Shown: piece by piece, positions 27,238 to 34,930 of the stretch | Layout of the letters: each line of letters opens with the position of its first letter | How positions within the stretch are numbered: the stretch's first letter is position 1 | From: Actinomadura sp. DC4 | GTDB lineage: Bacteria > Actinomycetota > Actinomycetes > Streptosporangiales > Streptosporangiaceae | DNA: 64,000 bases | Direction: 5' to 3' | Assembly (NCBI RefSeq): GCF_030406325.1 | Contig: NZ_JAUEQY010000029.1 | Location: 1 to 64,000, forward strand | The notes under the pieces: model-generated | Databases searched by the model: none | Told to the model about the DNA's origin: nothing | Seen by the model: the letters and a program-made list of their open reading frames with translations, nothing else | Program-made: the position numbers and the translations under genes

Positions 27238-27881
27238 TCAAGCCCCACGGCCCAACCGTCTTGGTCACACCGAATACACCCGGGCCGCATGACGGGACAA
27301 GTTTCGTAACGGCACCGGCCCAAAGATCCTAGACGGGGTTTTGCTTGGGGACTGTCGGGGCGCACCTCGACAGGTGCGTGACCTGCAGTTTCTATGTGCT
27401 CCGATTTGCGTGGGCGTCGTCACCTGGAGATTCGGAGCTGCGGATTAAAGTCCACAGCCATGGAGGAATTACCTAATTGAATCTGGAGAAGGGCGTGCCG
27501 GACGATGACGCTTGATGCCGCTACATGCCAATTGGTCCGTGCCCATTGCTCTATCCCCGCTCAACCACTCTACTGCGGTGTCGCGTGCTACCGGGTTATA
27601 CCGCGGCGTACGAGCAAACACCGAGCAAACATGCCTCGTTCGTTCGTCGTTCCTCGTCCTGGGCTGTAACGAGGCAGGGGTGGTTGGCTCGACCTACGCA
27701 CGGGCCGTCGTGGATCCACATCAGGAGCCTTGGGCCGCTCCGCTGTTCCTCGCTCCAGGCGCACAACGCCACTGGCGCGACCATCGATTCCACCGGGATG
27801 ACCGCCGTGATCGTGATAGCGCCGCGGCGTATGAACCTGCAGGTCACGAGTCGAACCCCTATTTTCGAGTGGTACACCCTG
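27238..27881. other. Region 5' of the intron remnant, no gene recognised
   Basis: 644 bases with no credible protein. A small hairpin (GCGCACCT / AGGTGCGT) lies near 27360 in the part that would correspond to intron RNA domains if the intron were full length, but I cannot align it to a group II 5' end. The maturase N-terminal domains are absent. Confidence 0.35.
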
Positions 27882-28200
27882 AAGAAGATCAGCGATACAG
27901 TTCGTGGCTGGCGGCTTCACAAGCGGATTAACCGCTCCTTCCTGGAGCTCGCCAAGATCGTCAGTCCGATGGTGGCGGGCTGGATGCAGTACTACGGCCG
28001 GTTCTACCGGTCAGCGCTGTATCCACTCCTGGGACGCATCAACGCCTGCTTGGTGGGCTGGATCCGTAAGAAGTACAAACGACTGAAGGGATCAAAGAAA
28101 GCCCACCGGAAGCTGCACGAGATCACCACACGGTATCCCCGCATGATCGCGCACTGGAGATGGGTCCCATCGCCCCTGGCGATCAGGATGACAAGAGCCG
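27882..28200 (+). pseudogene. Group II intron maturase, C-terminal remnant
   Basis: Only the X/maturase end of an LtrA-type intron-encoded protein survives: KKISDTVRGWRLHKRINRSF, then IVSPMVAGWMQYYGRFYRSALYPLLGRIN, WIRKKYKRLKGSKKA and YPRMIAHWRWV. The reverse-transcriptase core with YADD is missing, so the gene is 5'-truncated. Near 28170 the expected tail (PGDQDDKSR) continues in another frame, a further lesion. It is directly followed by recognisable intron domains V and VI. Confidence 0.8.
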
Positions 28201-28267
28201 TACGAACCGAGAGGTTCACGGACGGATCTGTGGGAGCCGGGGATGAGAGTTCCCCGGCTATACGACC
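28195..28267 (+). ncRNA. Group II intron domains V and VI
   Basis: Bases 28195-28229 fold as the 34-35 nt domain V hairpin: GAGCCGTACG paired with CGGACGGATCT around an inner AACC-GAGA-GGTT tetraloop stem. Bases 28231-28260 form domain VI (GAGCCGGGG / TCCCCGGCT), followed by CTATACGACC, where the branch-point A and 3' splice end would lie. The catalytic AGC-like triad near the start of domain V is present. Because the 5' part and maturase are lost, splicing is unlikely. Confidence 0.7.
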
Positions 28268-28383
28268 AGAGAGCTGCATAGACGATCTTGCGATCCACCA
28301 GGTCAGCCCACCGCGGCGAGTTTGGAGCTCTACCGGGGGCACTGACAGCCCCGCTCAGAACGCGTGCCCGACACCTGATGTCG

Positions 28384-28972
28384 TTATCGTTCGCCTGTAC
28401 CGAGCATCGTTGCGTACAGGAGGATCTGGACGGTGAGCCCGGCGATCGCCAGCGCCTCGATCACGGACAGACCCATCAGCAGTACTCCGCCGCCTCCATG
28501 CACCCAGTACGCGACGAGTGTTGCCAGCGGTACGGCGCAGAACGCCCCCCTGATCGACCGCACACTGGATGAGTTTGCGCGAGCGGCGCCGCGCGGCGCT
28601 GCGGTGGGCGGTCTCCCACTTGAAGACGACCTCGGCCGTGCCGGAGCTTCCGGCCGCCGCCGCGAGACGCGGTCCCAGCTCGGTTCGCACATAGTCGCCG
28701 ATCGCTGAGATCTTCTCGTCGTTGACGAGGTAGGTCCATCCCAGGACCACGCAGACTGGCGGCAGCGCGAGCAGCATCCCTGGCTGCTTAGCCTGCGCGG
28801 CAGCGACGATGACGGCGGCTACAGCCGCCAGTGTCACGTACAGCAGATTGTCGCGGAAGCCGATACGGGCCTTCTGCTCGTCCTTGATCGTCTGATACTC
28901 CGTGAGCAGCAGTTGCCCGACCGTGATCTCCGATTTTCTTCCATCCCCCTGCGTCAGCTGCTCCGACGACAT
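28384..28972 (-). pseudogene. Frameshifted small membrane protein
   Basis: From ATG 28972 (GGAAAG upstream) the frame encodes EQLTQGDGRKSEITVGQLLL, two hydrophobic helices (NLLYVTLAAVAAVIVAAAQ and LLALPPVCVVLGWTYLV), and a conserved-looking FKWETAHRSAARRRSRKLIQ. At a run of six C on the plus strand (28545-28550) the reading frame is lost. The other frame continues with CAVPLATLVAYW, a third helix and a fourth, ALAIAGLTVQILLYATML, ending at 28384. A one-base change in the homopolymer restores a ~195-residue four-helix protein. Either a recent frameshift or a sequencing error. Confidence 0.6.
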
Positions 28973-29281
28973 GCTTTCCCCGCCTTCCGCCTTCACCTTG
29001 TTCTGCCCCGAGCATCCCAGAGCTGGACAGACCCCATAGGGCTACCGAGGCTGAGCGCGGCTTCCCCAGCGCCTCTTGCACCTTGCTGCGCGGGTCGCCC
29101 AGAGCCGTACTCGTTGGGGTTGCGTCCGCGGAGGTGGTGTATGAGTTTCCGCTGGTGACAGGCCGTGCCTTCGGACGGCCATAGGAGCAAGCCAAACGGA
29201 CCGTCAGCCCGCCCGACCGTGACCGGCTCCACACGCGGGAACGAAAACCGTCGTCTCCGAAGAAACGGCAGCCTGATCTAA
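28973..29281. other. 309-bp region without recognised gene
   Basis: Only shadow frames; the minus-strand frame reading across 28788-29291 has no family features. Nothing structured was recognised. Confidence 0.35.
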
Positions 29282-29571
29282 CAGCAGCCACGCGCTTCCG
29301 GCGCCGCGCACAAGCAAAATGATCAGGAGAAGTACGAAGATGAAGAGTCCACCCGATCCACAGACGACAAGATCGAAACAGACGACGGCAAGCGCGTGGT
29401 CATCCTCGCGACGATTTCTGGCTCCCGGAGGTCTTCGAGCACATCCAGGCGGGAAGGATCGTCGTCGTCTCCGCCCAGCACAACGAGAAACAGCAACCAC
29501 ACCCCCGACTGAACCTCACAGAGGACCGTGAGACCAAGCACCGAGCCCATTGTCCAAGTCTCGCGGATTAA
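29282..29571 (+). pseudogene. Possible broken coding fragment of unknown family
   Basis: Two overlapping stretches look coding by GC-rich third positions. The first reads QEKYEDEESTRSTDDKIETD then DGKRVVILA, and is left near 29405. A +1 neighbouring frame continues DDFWLPEVFEHIQAGRIVVV then SAQHN, ending TAA 29571. Insertion of one base at the junction would join them smoothly. I do not recognise a family. It may be a decayed gene; chance is not excluded. Confidence 0.3.
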
Positions 29572-29856
29572 TCAAGAGAGCGGCGTTGTCCACGTACTCG
29601 GACTGCCTGTTCAGCGGCGGTGCCATTGTCCAGCTGGATGCGGACCCTACGGGAGGTGTAGGTTCAGCGACTGAGTGAGCAATTCCGCGGATCTTGGAAA
29701 CTGGCTTGGACAATTTTCCGCGATCTGTGGACAACCCAGGTTTACGTGCTCATCGTCGAGTCGTGAAACCCGGCGAGAAACAGCGTCCCCGAGGCCTCCG
29801 CAAGGGAGGTCCCAGATGACGGGTCGGTACACAACCCCCTCAGTTTTACGCGCTCA

Positions 29857-29955
29857 GTGGCACACTCCGGTACGCGCCACGGCAGCACTGGCCGACGCCC
29901 TCAAACCGGTCTCGATCACCAACGTGACGGCCTGTTCTTGATACTCGGGAGAGAG
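29857..29955 (-). pseudogene. IS3-type OrfA scrap
   Basis: The minus frame reads LSPEYQEQAVTLVIETG, matching the start of HTH_Tnp_1 transposase OrfA proteins (YSPEYKxQAVxLVxETG). After ~20 residues the helix-turn-helix decays into ASASAAVARTG and stops. No OrfB follows. The 285 bases between 29572 and 29856 carry no recognised gene. Confidence 0.35.
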
Positions 29956-30153
29956 ACCTCTATCGACCGAGCCGAGAATCTTCACCCTTTCCGGACACCC
30001 CTTCTTGGTAGAGAATTTGTCCGGAACCTCGGTGCAGGTCACGGATTGCTGAAGTCTTGTTCAAGGAACGTCTGGCTGGACTAAACTTCAGTCGCGACAG
30101 GTTTGGCGGGCGCGGGGGTGACAGTGACGATGCCCCTCGCCGACTAGGCCGCG

Positions 30154-30583
30154 ATGACGGGGCAGGATGGTCGGGTGATCGAACAGCAGCCGGGCCGGCC
30201 CAAGCGGCGGACGTTCACCAAGGCCTACAAGGCACAGATCCTGGCTGTCTTCGACGCCTTGCCCGAGGGCAGCTCCGAGCGGGGCGCTCTGCTACGCAAG
30301 GAACAGCTGTACCACTCCCACATCGAGCATTGGAGAAAGCAGGCGCGGAACGGGACGCTGGCTGCCAACACAGGTAAGCCGGAAAAGGACGCCGAGTCGC
30401 AGGAGCTGGCCCAGCTGCGGGCTGAGAACAAAAAAGCTCAAGGCCGATGCCGCCAGGCTTGAATCCCGAAACGAAAAGCTTGCCGGCGAGCTGGACAAGA
30501 CCAAGACCGCATTGGACATCGCGGGAAAAGTATTCGCGCTGCTTCAGGACATCTCAAGCAGCGCGGACTCCGACGAGAACTGA
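30154..30583 (+). pseudogene. IS3-family transposase OrfA, frameshifted
   Basis: The OrfA begins RRTFTKAYKAQILAVFDALPEGSSERGALL and has the linker YHSHIEHWRKQARNGTL. At six consecutive A (30430-30435) the frame is lost. Removing one A restores a leucine-rich coiled coil, RLESRNEKLAGELDKTKTAL then DIAGKVFALLQDIS, ending TGA 30583. IS3 elements normally shift frame between OrfA and OrfB and not inside OrfA, so this is more likely a mutation or read error. The DNA-binding HTH and the zipper would otherwise be intact. Confidence 0.75.
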
Positions 30584-30588
30584 ACCGG

Positions 30589-31581
30589 GTCCTGGAGGAG
30601 CATTTCCCCGCCCTGGAAGAATCGATCGGAACGGTTCGGGCCTGCCGGATTCTGAGGAGATCGCGGGCGACGGTGCACCGGCACCGCAACCCCTCGCCGC
30701 TTCGGCTGGGGCCACGCCGCCCGTTCCATCACCCGGCCGAGTTGTCGGCCGATGAGCGCGAGCAGGTGATGGCCGTGCTGGACTCACCTCGGTTCGCCGA
30801 CAAGTCCCCCGGCCAGGTGTGGGCGGCCCTCCTGGACGAGGGCGTCTACCTGTGCTTCCAGGCCACCATGTACCGGCTGTTGCGCGAGCGCGGCCAGACC
30901 GGCGAACGCCGCGCCCAGGCCCTACGCCCGCCGACGCGCAAACCCGAACTGGAGGCTGATGGCCCGAACCAGGTGTGGTCCTGGGACATCACCAAATTGA
31001 AAGGGCCGGCGCGGGGCGTTTACTACCTGCTGTACGTCATCATCGACATCTTCTCCCGCAAGGTCATGCACTGGGAGATCTGACCCACCGAGAGCAGCAC
31101 TCTCGCCAAGGAATTCATCAGCGCCATCGTGACCAACGGCGACGTCACGCCGAGATCCATTCATGCCGACCGGGGCACGTCGATGACCTCCAACACCGTC
31201 ACCGGCCTGCTCGCGCTGCTCGGGATCGACCAGTCCCACTCCCGTCCGCACGTATCCAACGGCAACCCCTATTCGGAGGCTCACTTCAAGACGCTCAAGT
31301 ACTGCCCGGCATTCCCCGGAAGATTCGGGTCGATCGAGGACGCCAATCTCTTCTGCGCCCAGTTCTTCGCCTATTACAACCGCGAACACCGTCATTCGGG
31401 GATCGGGATGCACACGCCCGCAACGGTGCACGACGGCACCGCCGAGGTGATCCAGGCTCACCGGACCGCCACCCTGCACGCGGCCTTCCTGGCCCACCCC
31501 GAACGGTTCCGCGGTCGGCGCCCACACCCACCGCAACTACCGACCAAGGTCTGGACCAACCAGCCACCCGCGACCCTTTAG
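30589..31581 (+). pseudogene. IS3-family transposase OrfB with an in-frame stop
   Basis: One continuous frame encodes an rve-type integrase: an N-terminal helical region (VRACRILRRSRATVHRHR), first Asp in VWSWDITKLKGP, second Asp in IHADRGTSMTSN, and Glu in NPYSEAHFKTLKY, so the DDE triad is present. It is interrupted by TGA 31081-31083 between HWEI and PTES, where relatives have one residue (probably His or Arg). OrfB therefore gives a truncated product lacking the second Asp and the Glu. Ends at TAG 31581. Terminal repeats were not found by eye. Confidence 0.8.
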
Positions 31582-31759
31582 ACGGACACCTCACCACAAA
31601 TCACGCACGTAGCCTGACGTCTCATCGGGTGTGACAGGCTCCCGAGAACGCACTCGCTCGGAGCGCGGCGGTCGTCGGCGGGTCGCTTGAACTCACCGCC
31701 AAGCCGGCGTTCTGGGGTTTTCCGCGATGACGCGGCATGCTTTCCGCGCCCAGCAGAGA

Positions 31760-32578
31760 TCATCGGGGCTCATCGAACGGCATCGCTGTGCCGCGCTCGA
31801 CGAATCGCACGTGCTCCGCGACGCCGCGCCGTTGGCACGCCGCCTCATAGGCACTGAGGGGCGATGCGAAGACGGTGTAGTCGTCGTAGTGCACCGGTAC
31901 GACGCGCCGGCAGTGCATGAGTTCGGTCCAGTCGGCGCCCTGCCGTCCGTCCATGGTGACGGTCGCCAGGCCGAGCAGCTTCGTCCCTCCGAGATGCACG
32001 ATCCCGAGGTCGATGTCGGGGTACCGGCGAGGAATCTCCCGGAGTTCGTCGTGCATGAGTGTGTCACCGCTGATGTAGACGCGCAGGTCGGTTTCGCCAC
32101 CGGTGGTGCCGAACTCCAGCATGGTTCCGATCACCGGGGGGAGCAGGCGGCCCAGGACCCCGAACGCGTGCCGGGCGGGCAACGCGGTGACGCGTACGAT
32201 GCGTCCGTTCTTGACGATTTCGTGGTGCTGCCACCGGGTGAGCCCTTGAGCGTGTTCGAAGCCCTGGCGGATGAGGTGCCGGGAGGCGTGGGTGGTGGTC
32301 ACGATCGGCAGATCGCGGTCGAGGTTGTCTTGGGCCACTCGATCCCAGTGGTCACCATGCAGGTGGGAGAGTACGACGCCGTCCAGCGCAGGCAGTTCTC
32401 CGATGGTGAGCCCCGGATCGCGAATACGCCGGGAGCTCAGCCCGTAACCCAGATAGGCGCGTTCACCACGGCGTAGGAAGTTCGGATCGGTGAGCAGAGT
32501 GAATCCGCCGTACCGGATGATCGTCGTGGCGTTACCGACGAAGTAGAGCCCGTCGATGTCCGTCAGACCTGGCATCAT
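31760..32578 (-). CDS. UlaG-like MBL-fold metallohydrolase
   Basis: ~272 residues. Starts at 32578 or 32575 are both possible (GGAGG just upstream); an upstream ATG at 32599 is less likely. The N-terminus GNATTIIRYGGFTLLTDPNF and metal site LSHLHGDHWD are typical of the UlaG/L-ascorbate lactonase-like MBL subgroup. Further ligands: His in PARHAFG, Asp in ISGDTL and a late His in VPVHYDDY. A cytoplasmic lactonase or phosphodiesterase activity is plausible; substrate unknown. It borders the IS3 remnant across ~180 bases without a gene. Confidence 0.85.
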   Translation of the reverse strand: MMPGLTDIDGLYFVGNATTIIRYGGFTLLTDPNFLRRGERAYLGYGLSSRRIRDPGLTIGELPALDGVVLSHLHGDHWDRVAQDNLDRDLPIVTTTHASRHLIRQGFEHAQGLTRWQHHEIVKNGRIVRVTALPARHAFGVLGRLLPPVIGTMLEFGTTGGETDLRVYISGDTLMHDELREIPRRYPDIDLGIVHLGGTKLLGLATVTMDGRQGADWTELMHCRRVVPVHYDDYTVFASPLSAYEAACQRRGVAEHVRFVERGTAMPFDEPR

Positions 32579-32622
32579 GCCTCCGCGACTTGGCGTCATC
32601 GCTGATCAGTAGGGGTGTTCCG

Positions 32623-32997
32623 TCAGGGGCTTGGACCCCGAACCTGCGGACTGAGAAGCGGATCGAGTTGTTCTGTTGGCACTTCCAGTGCTTGAAGCAC
32701 GAGCCGCAGCTTCTCGTATTCTTGGTTCGTGATCACTCGCCTACGGGCGTGAAGGGCGCGGATCAGGTCACTGGTGGCTTGCTCCCATCGCCCGGCTGCA
32801 GCGGCCAGGCTGATCTGCCTCAAAACCGCAGGCGAGACGTGCTCGGCGAAGTGGTGAGGCAACCGGCCCACCGCTTCCGCCAGTTCACGTTGTTCTTTCC
32901 GATGCTTCGGCATGACCAGTTCTTGATGGCCGTCGCTGCCATCCAGGTAATCGACTATGCCGAGGAACTTCAATGCCTCGTTAAGCGTGCATCCCAT
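32623..32997 (-). CDS. Conserved hypothetical helical protein
   Basis: 124 residues from ATG 32997; the upstream extension lacks coding character. Helical throughout: LNEALKFLGIVDYLDGSDGH, KHRKEQRELAEAVGRLPHHF, then ISLAAAAGRWEQATSDLIRA and TNQEYEKLRLVLQALEVP. It has no signal, metal site or HTH. I recognise it only as a family recurring in actinomycetes without assigned function. It is followed by the MBL gene on the same strand after ~45 bases and may be cotranscribed with it. Confidence 0.6.
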   Translation of the reverse strand: MGCTLNEALKFLGIVDYLDGSDGHQELVMPKHRKEQRELAEAVGRLPHHFAEHVSPAVLRQISLAAAAGRWEQATSDLIRALHARRRVITNQEYEKLRLVLQALEVPTEQLDPLLSPQVRGPSP

Positions 32998-33518
32998 CGT
33001 CGATACCTCACTGCGCTGTCTATGCAAGGTCGGGCTGTGACCTATGGTCCAATTATTGCCCTTTGGTCCGCGATATTGCGAGAGTCCCGCCACTGGCCAG
33101 GTAACGCCTGCGGCGAGGAGCCAGTGCTCGTTGAAATTCCCGCACGGCGTAGTCGGTAAACGCCGGGGTGAAACCGGGCATAAGCGTTAAACGTTACGCT
33201 GTGAGTGCCTCGACCATCTGCTGATCTAGATGAACGCGGCGCCTGCGCGCGGCATGGCCAAGTACGAACGCCACTACAACGATCATTCACATCGAGGCGG
33301 CCTCCGGCCCCCGTGGCGAGGGAAGATTCAGGAGGCCGGCGGCCGGCGAGCTATGTCGCCGATCGGGAGCGGGTCAGGGGAAGTCGGTGTGGCGATTCAC
33401 GCACAACAACCGTTAGCCGGTGCAAATTGTTTGGTGGCTTATTCTTTGGTGCGTCGATCAAGGAGAAACGTTACAAGTATTACCGGTGGTGTCGCAGTGC
33501 TGGTGGGGTCGGGAGTTA
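32998..33518. other. Long upstream region of the dehydrogenase, no gene recognised
   Basis: About 520 bases, noticeably A/T-richer after 33410 (CAAATTGTTTGGTGGC, GAAACGTTACAAGTATTACC). Frames here are short and lack family features. It could hold the promoters of the divergent hypothetical gene and of the dehydrogenase. Confidence 0.4.
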
Positions 33519-33683
33519 ATGAAAAGTATGTCCCGATGGGAAATTGTAAACGATTTGCCGATTGCGTTGACATCGGCTGCTTGGGTGAGAGACTTAAAAG
33601 GAGATGTGTCGGCGGGCATCGATTTCCGCGGACACGGCGACATGCGACCTCTGGCCGCTTTTCGTGCAATCAAGGGGGATTGA
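33519..33683 (+). CDS. Candidate small protein ahead of the dehydrogenase
   Basis: A 54-codon frame from ATG 33519 with GGGAG 4 bases upstream, ending 9 bases before the dehydrogenase start. The product begins MKSMSRWEIVNDLPIAL and ends AFRAIKGD. Codon use is less GC-rich than the neighbours. No family is recognised. It could be a leader peptide or noise. Confidence 0.3.
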   Translation: MKSMSRWEIVNDLPIALTSAAWVRDLKGDVSAGIDFRGHGDMRPLAAFRAIKGD

Positions 33684-33692
33684 GGTTTCGCT

Positions 33693-34841
33693 ATGAAAGG
33701 TGTGGTGTACGAGGGCCCGCGGACGGTAGGGGTCGAGGACGTGCCGGACGCGAGGATCGAACGGCCGACGGATGCGCTGGTGAAGATCACCACGACCAAC
33801 ATCTGTGGCTCGGACCTGCACATGTACGAGGGCCGTACCGACCTGGAGACCGGTCGCGTCCTCGGCCACGAGAACCTGGGTGAGGTGGTGGAGGTCGGTG
33901 AGGCGGTGGATCGAGTCAAGGTCGGTGATCTGGTCTGTATGCCCTTCAACGTCAGCTGTGGCTTCTGTGAGAACTGTGAGAGCGGGCTCACCGCCTTCTG
34001 CCTCCTCGCGAACCCGGATCCGAATGTGGCGGGAGCCGCGTACGGCTTCGCGGACATGGGGCCCTACAACGGAGGGCAGGCCGAACTGCTCCGCGTTCCC
34101 TACGCCGACTTCAACTGCCTCGTCCTGCCGCCGGAGGCGGAGGAACGGCAGACCGACTACGTCATGCTGTCCGACATCTTCCCGACAGGCTGGCACGCCA
34201 CGCAGCTCGCCTGTGTGCAGCCGGGAGAGACGGTCGCGATCTACGGCGCGGGGCCGGTCGGCCTGATGGCGGCGCTGTCCGCGACGCTCAAGAGCGCGAG
34301 CCAGATCTTCGTCGTCGACCGGCACCCGGACCGGCTCCGGCTGGCCGAGGAGATCGGTGCCATTCCCATCGACGACTCGAAGGGTTCGCCCGTCGAGCAG
34401 ATCCTCGACCGGACCGACGGCGCCGGAGCCGATCGCGGCTGCGAGTGCGTCGGTTACCAGGCCCACGACCCGCAGGGGCACGAGCATCCGAACATGACCT
34501 TGAACAACCTGGTCAGGTCCGTACGCTTCACGGGATCCATCGGCGTTGTCGGGGTCTTCGTACCGCAGGACCCGCAGAGCCCCGACCCGCTGTACAAGGA
34601 GGGCGAGGTCGCCTTCGACTACGGTCTCTTCTGGTTCAAGGGGCAGAGCATCGGAAACGGCCAGTGCAACGTCAAGGCCTACAACCGCGAGCTGATGCGC
34701 CTCATCCGGACAGGCCGGGCCAAGCCGTCGTGGATCGTGTCGCATGAGCTGCCGCTGGATCAGGCTCCGGAGGGTTATGAGCACTTCGACCGTCGCGACG
34801 ACGGCTGGACGAAGGTCGTCCTCCACCCGAACTCCAGCTGA
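33693..34841 (+). CDS. Zinc alcohol dehydrogenase of the glutathione-independent formaldehyde dehydrogenase type
   Basis: 382 residues. Catalytic zinc ligands are Cys38 (NICGSD) and His59 (GHEN); the structural zinc cluster is Cys89, 92, 95 and 103. The Rossmann motif is GAGPVGLMAAL, near residue 190. The inserted NPDPNVAGAAYGFADMGPYN region and the C-terminal DGWTKVVLHP tail are specific to the FdhA-like branch, which keeps NAD tightly bound and dismutates or oxidises formaldehyde and other aldehydes. It converges on clpB across a strong hairpin; its position beside chaperones suggests an aldehyde-stress role, inferred. Confidence 0.88.
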   Translation: MKGVVYEGPRTVGVEDVPDARIERPTDALVKITTTNICGSDLHMYEGRTDLETGRVLGHENLGEVVEVGEAVDRVKVGDLVCMPFNVSCGFCENCESGLTAFCLLANPDPNVAGAAYGFADMGPYNGGQAELLRVPYADFNCLVLPPEAEERQTDYVMLSDIFPTGWHATQLACVQPGETVAIYGAGPVGLMAALSATLKSASQIFVVDRHPDRLRLAEEIGAIPIDDSKGSPVEQILDRTDGAGADRGCECVGYQAHDPQGHEHPNMTLNNLVRSVRFTGSIGVVGVFVPQDPQSPDPLYKEGEVAFDYGLFWFKGQSIGNGQCNVKAYNRELMRLIRTGRAKPSWIVSHELPLDQAPEGYEHFDRRDDGWTKVVLHPNSS

Positions 34842-34868
34842 CGCGCAGCGCCGCACGCTGAATGACCA

Positions 34869-34901
34869 GACCCCGCGGAGCCGAACCGGCTCCGCGGGGT
34901 C
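34869..34901. terminator. Bidirectional hairpin terminator between dehydrogenase and clpB
   Basis: A perfect 15-bp stem (GACCCCGCGGAGCCG and its complement) with an AAC loop lies between the convergent stops at 34841 and 34931. Confidence 0.8.
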
Positions 34902-34930
34902 GCGTGTCGGTAGGCGACGGTCCGAATGGA

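Noticed and set aside
27845-27870. tRNA T-arm-like text (minus strand GGGGTTCGACTCGTG)
   Set aside because: The flanking bases do not form a 5-bp T stem and no acceptor, D or anticodon arm can be drawn.
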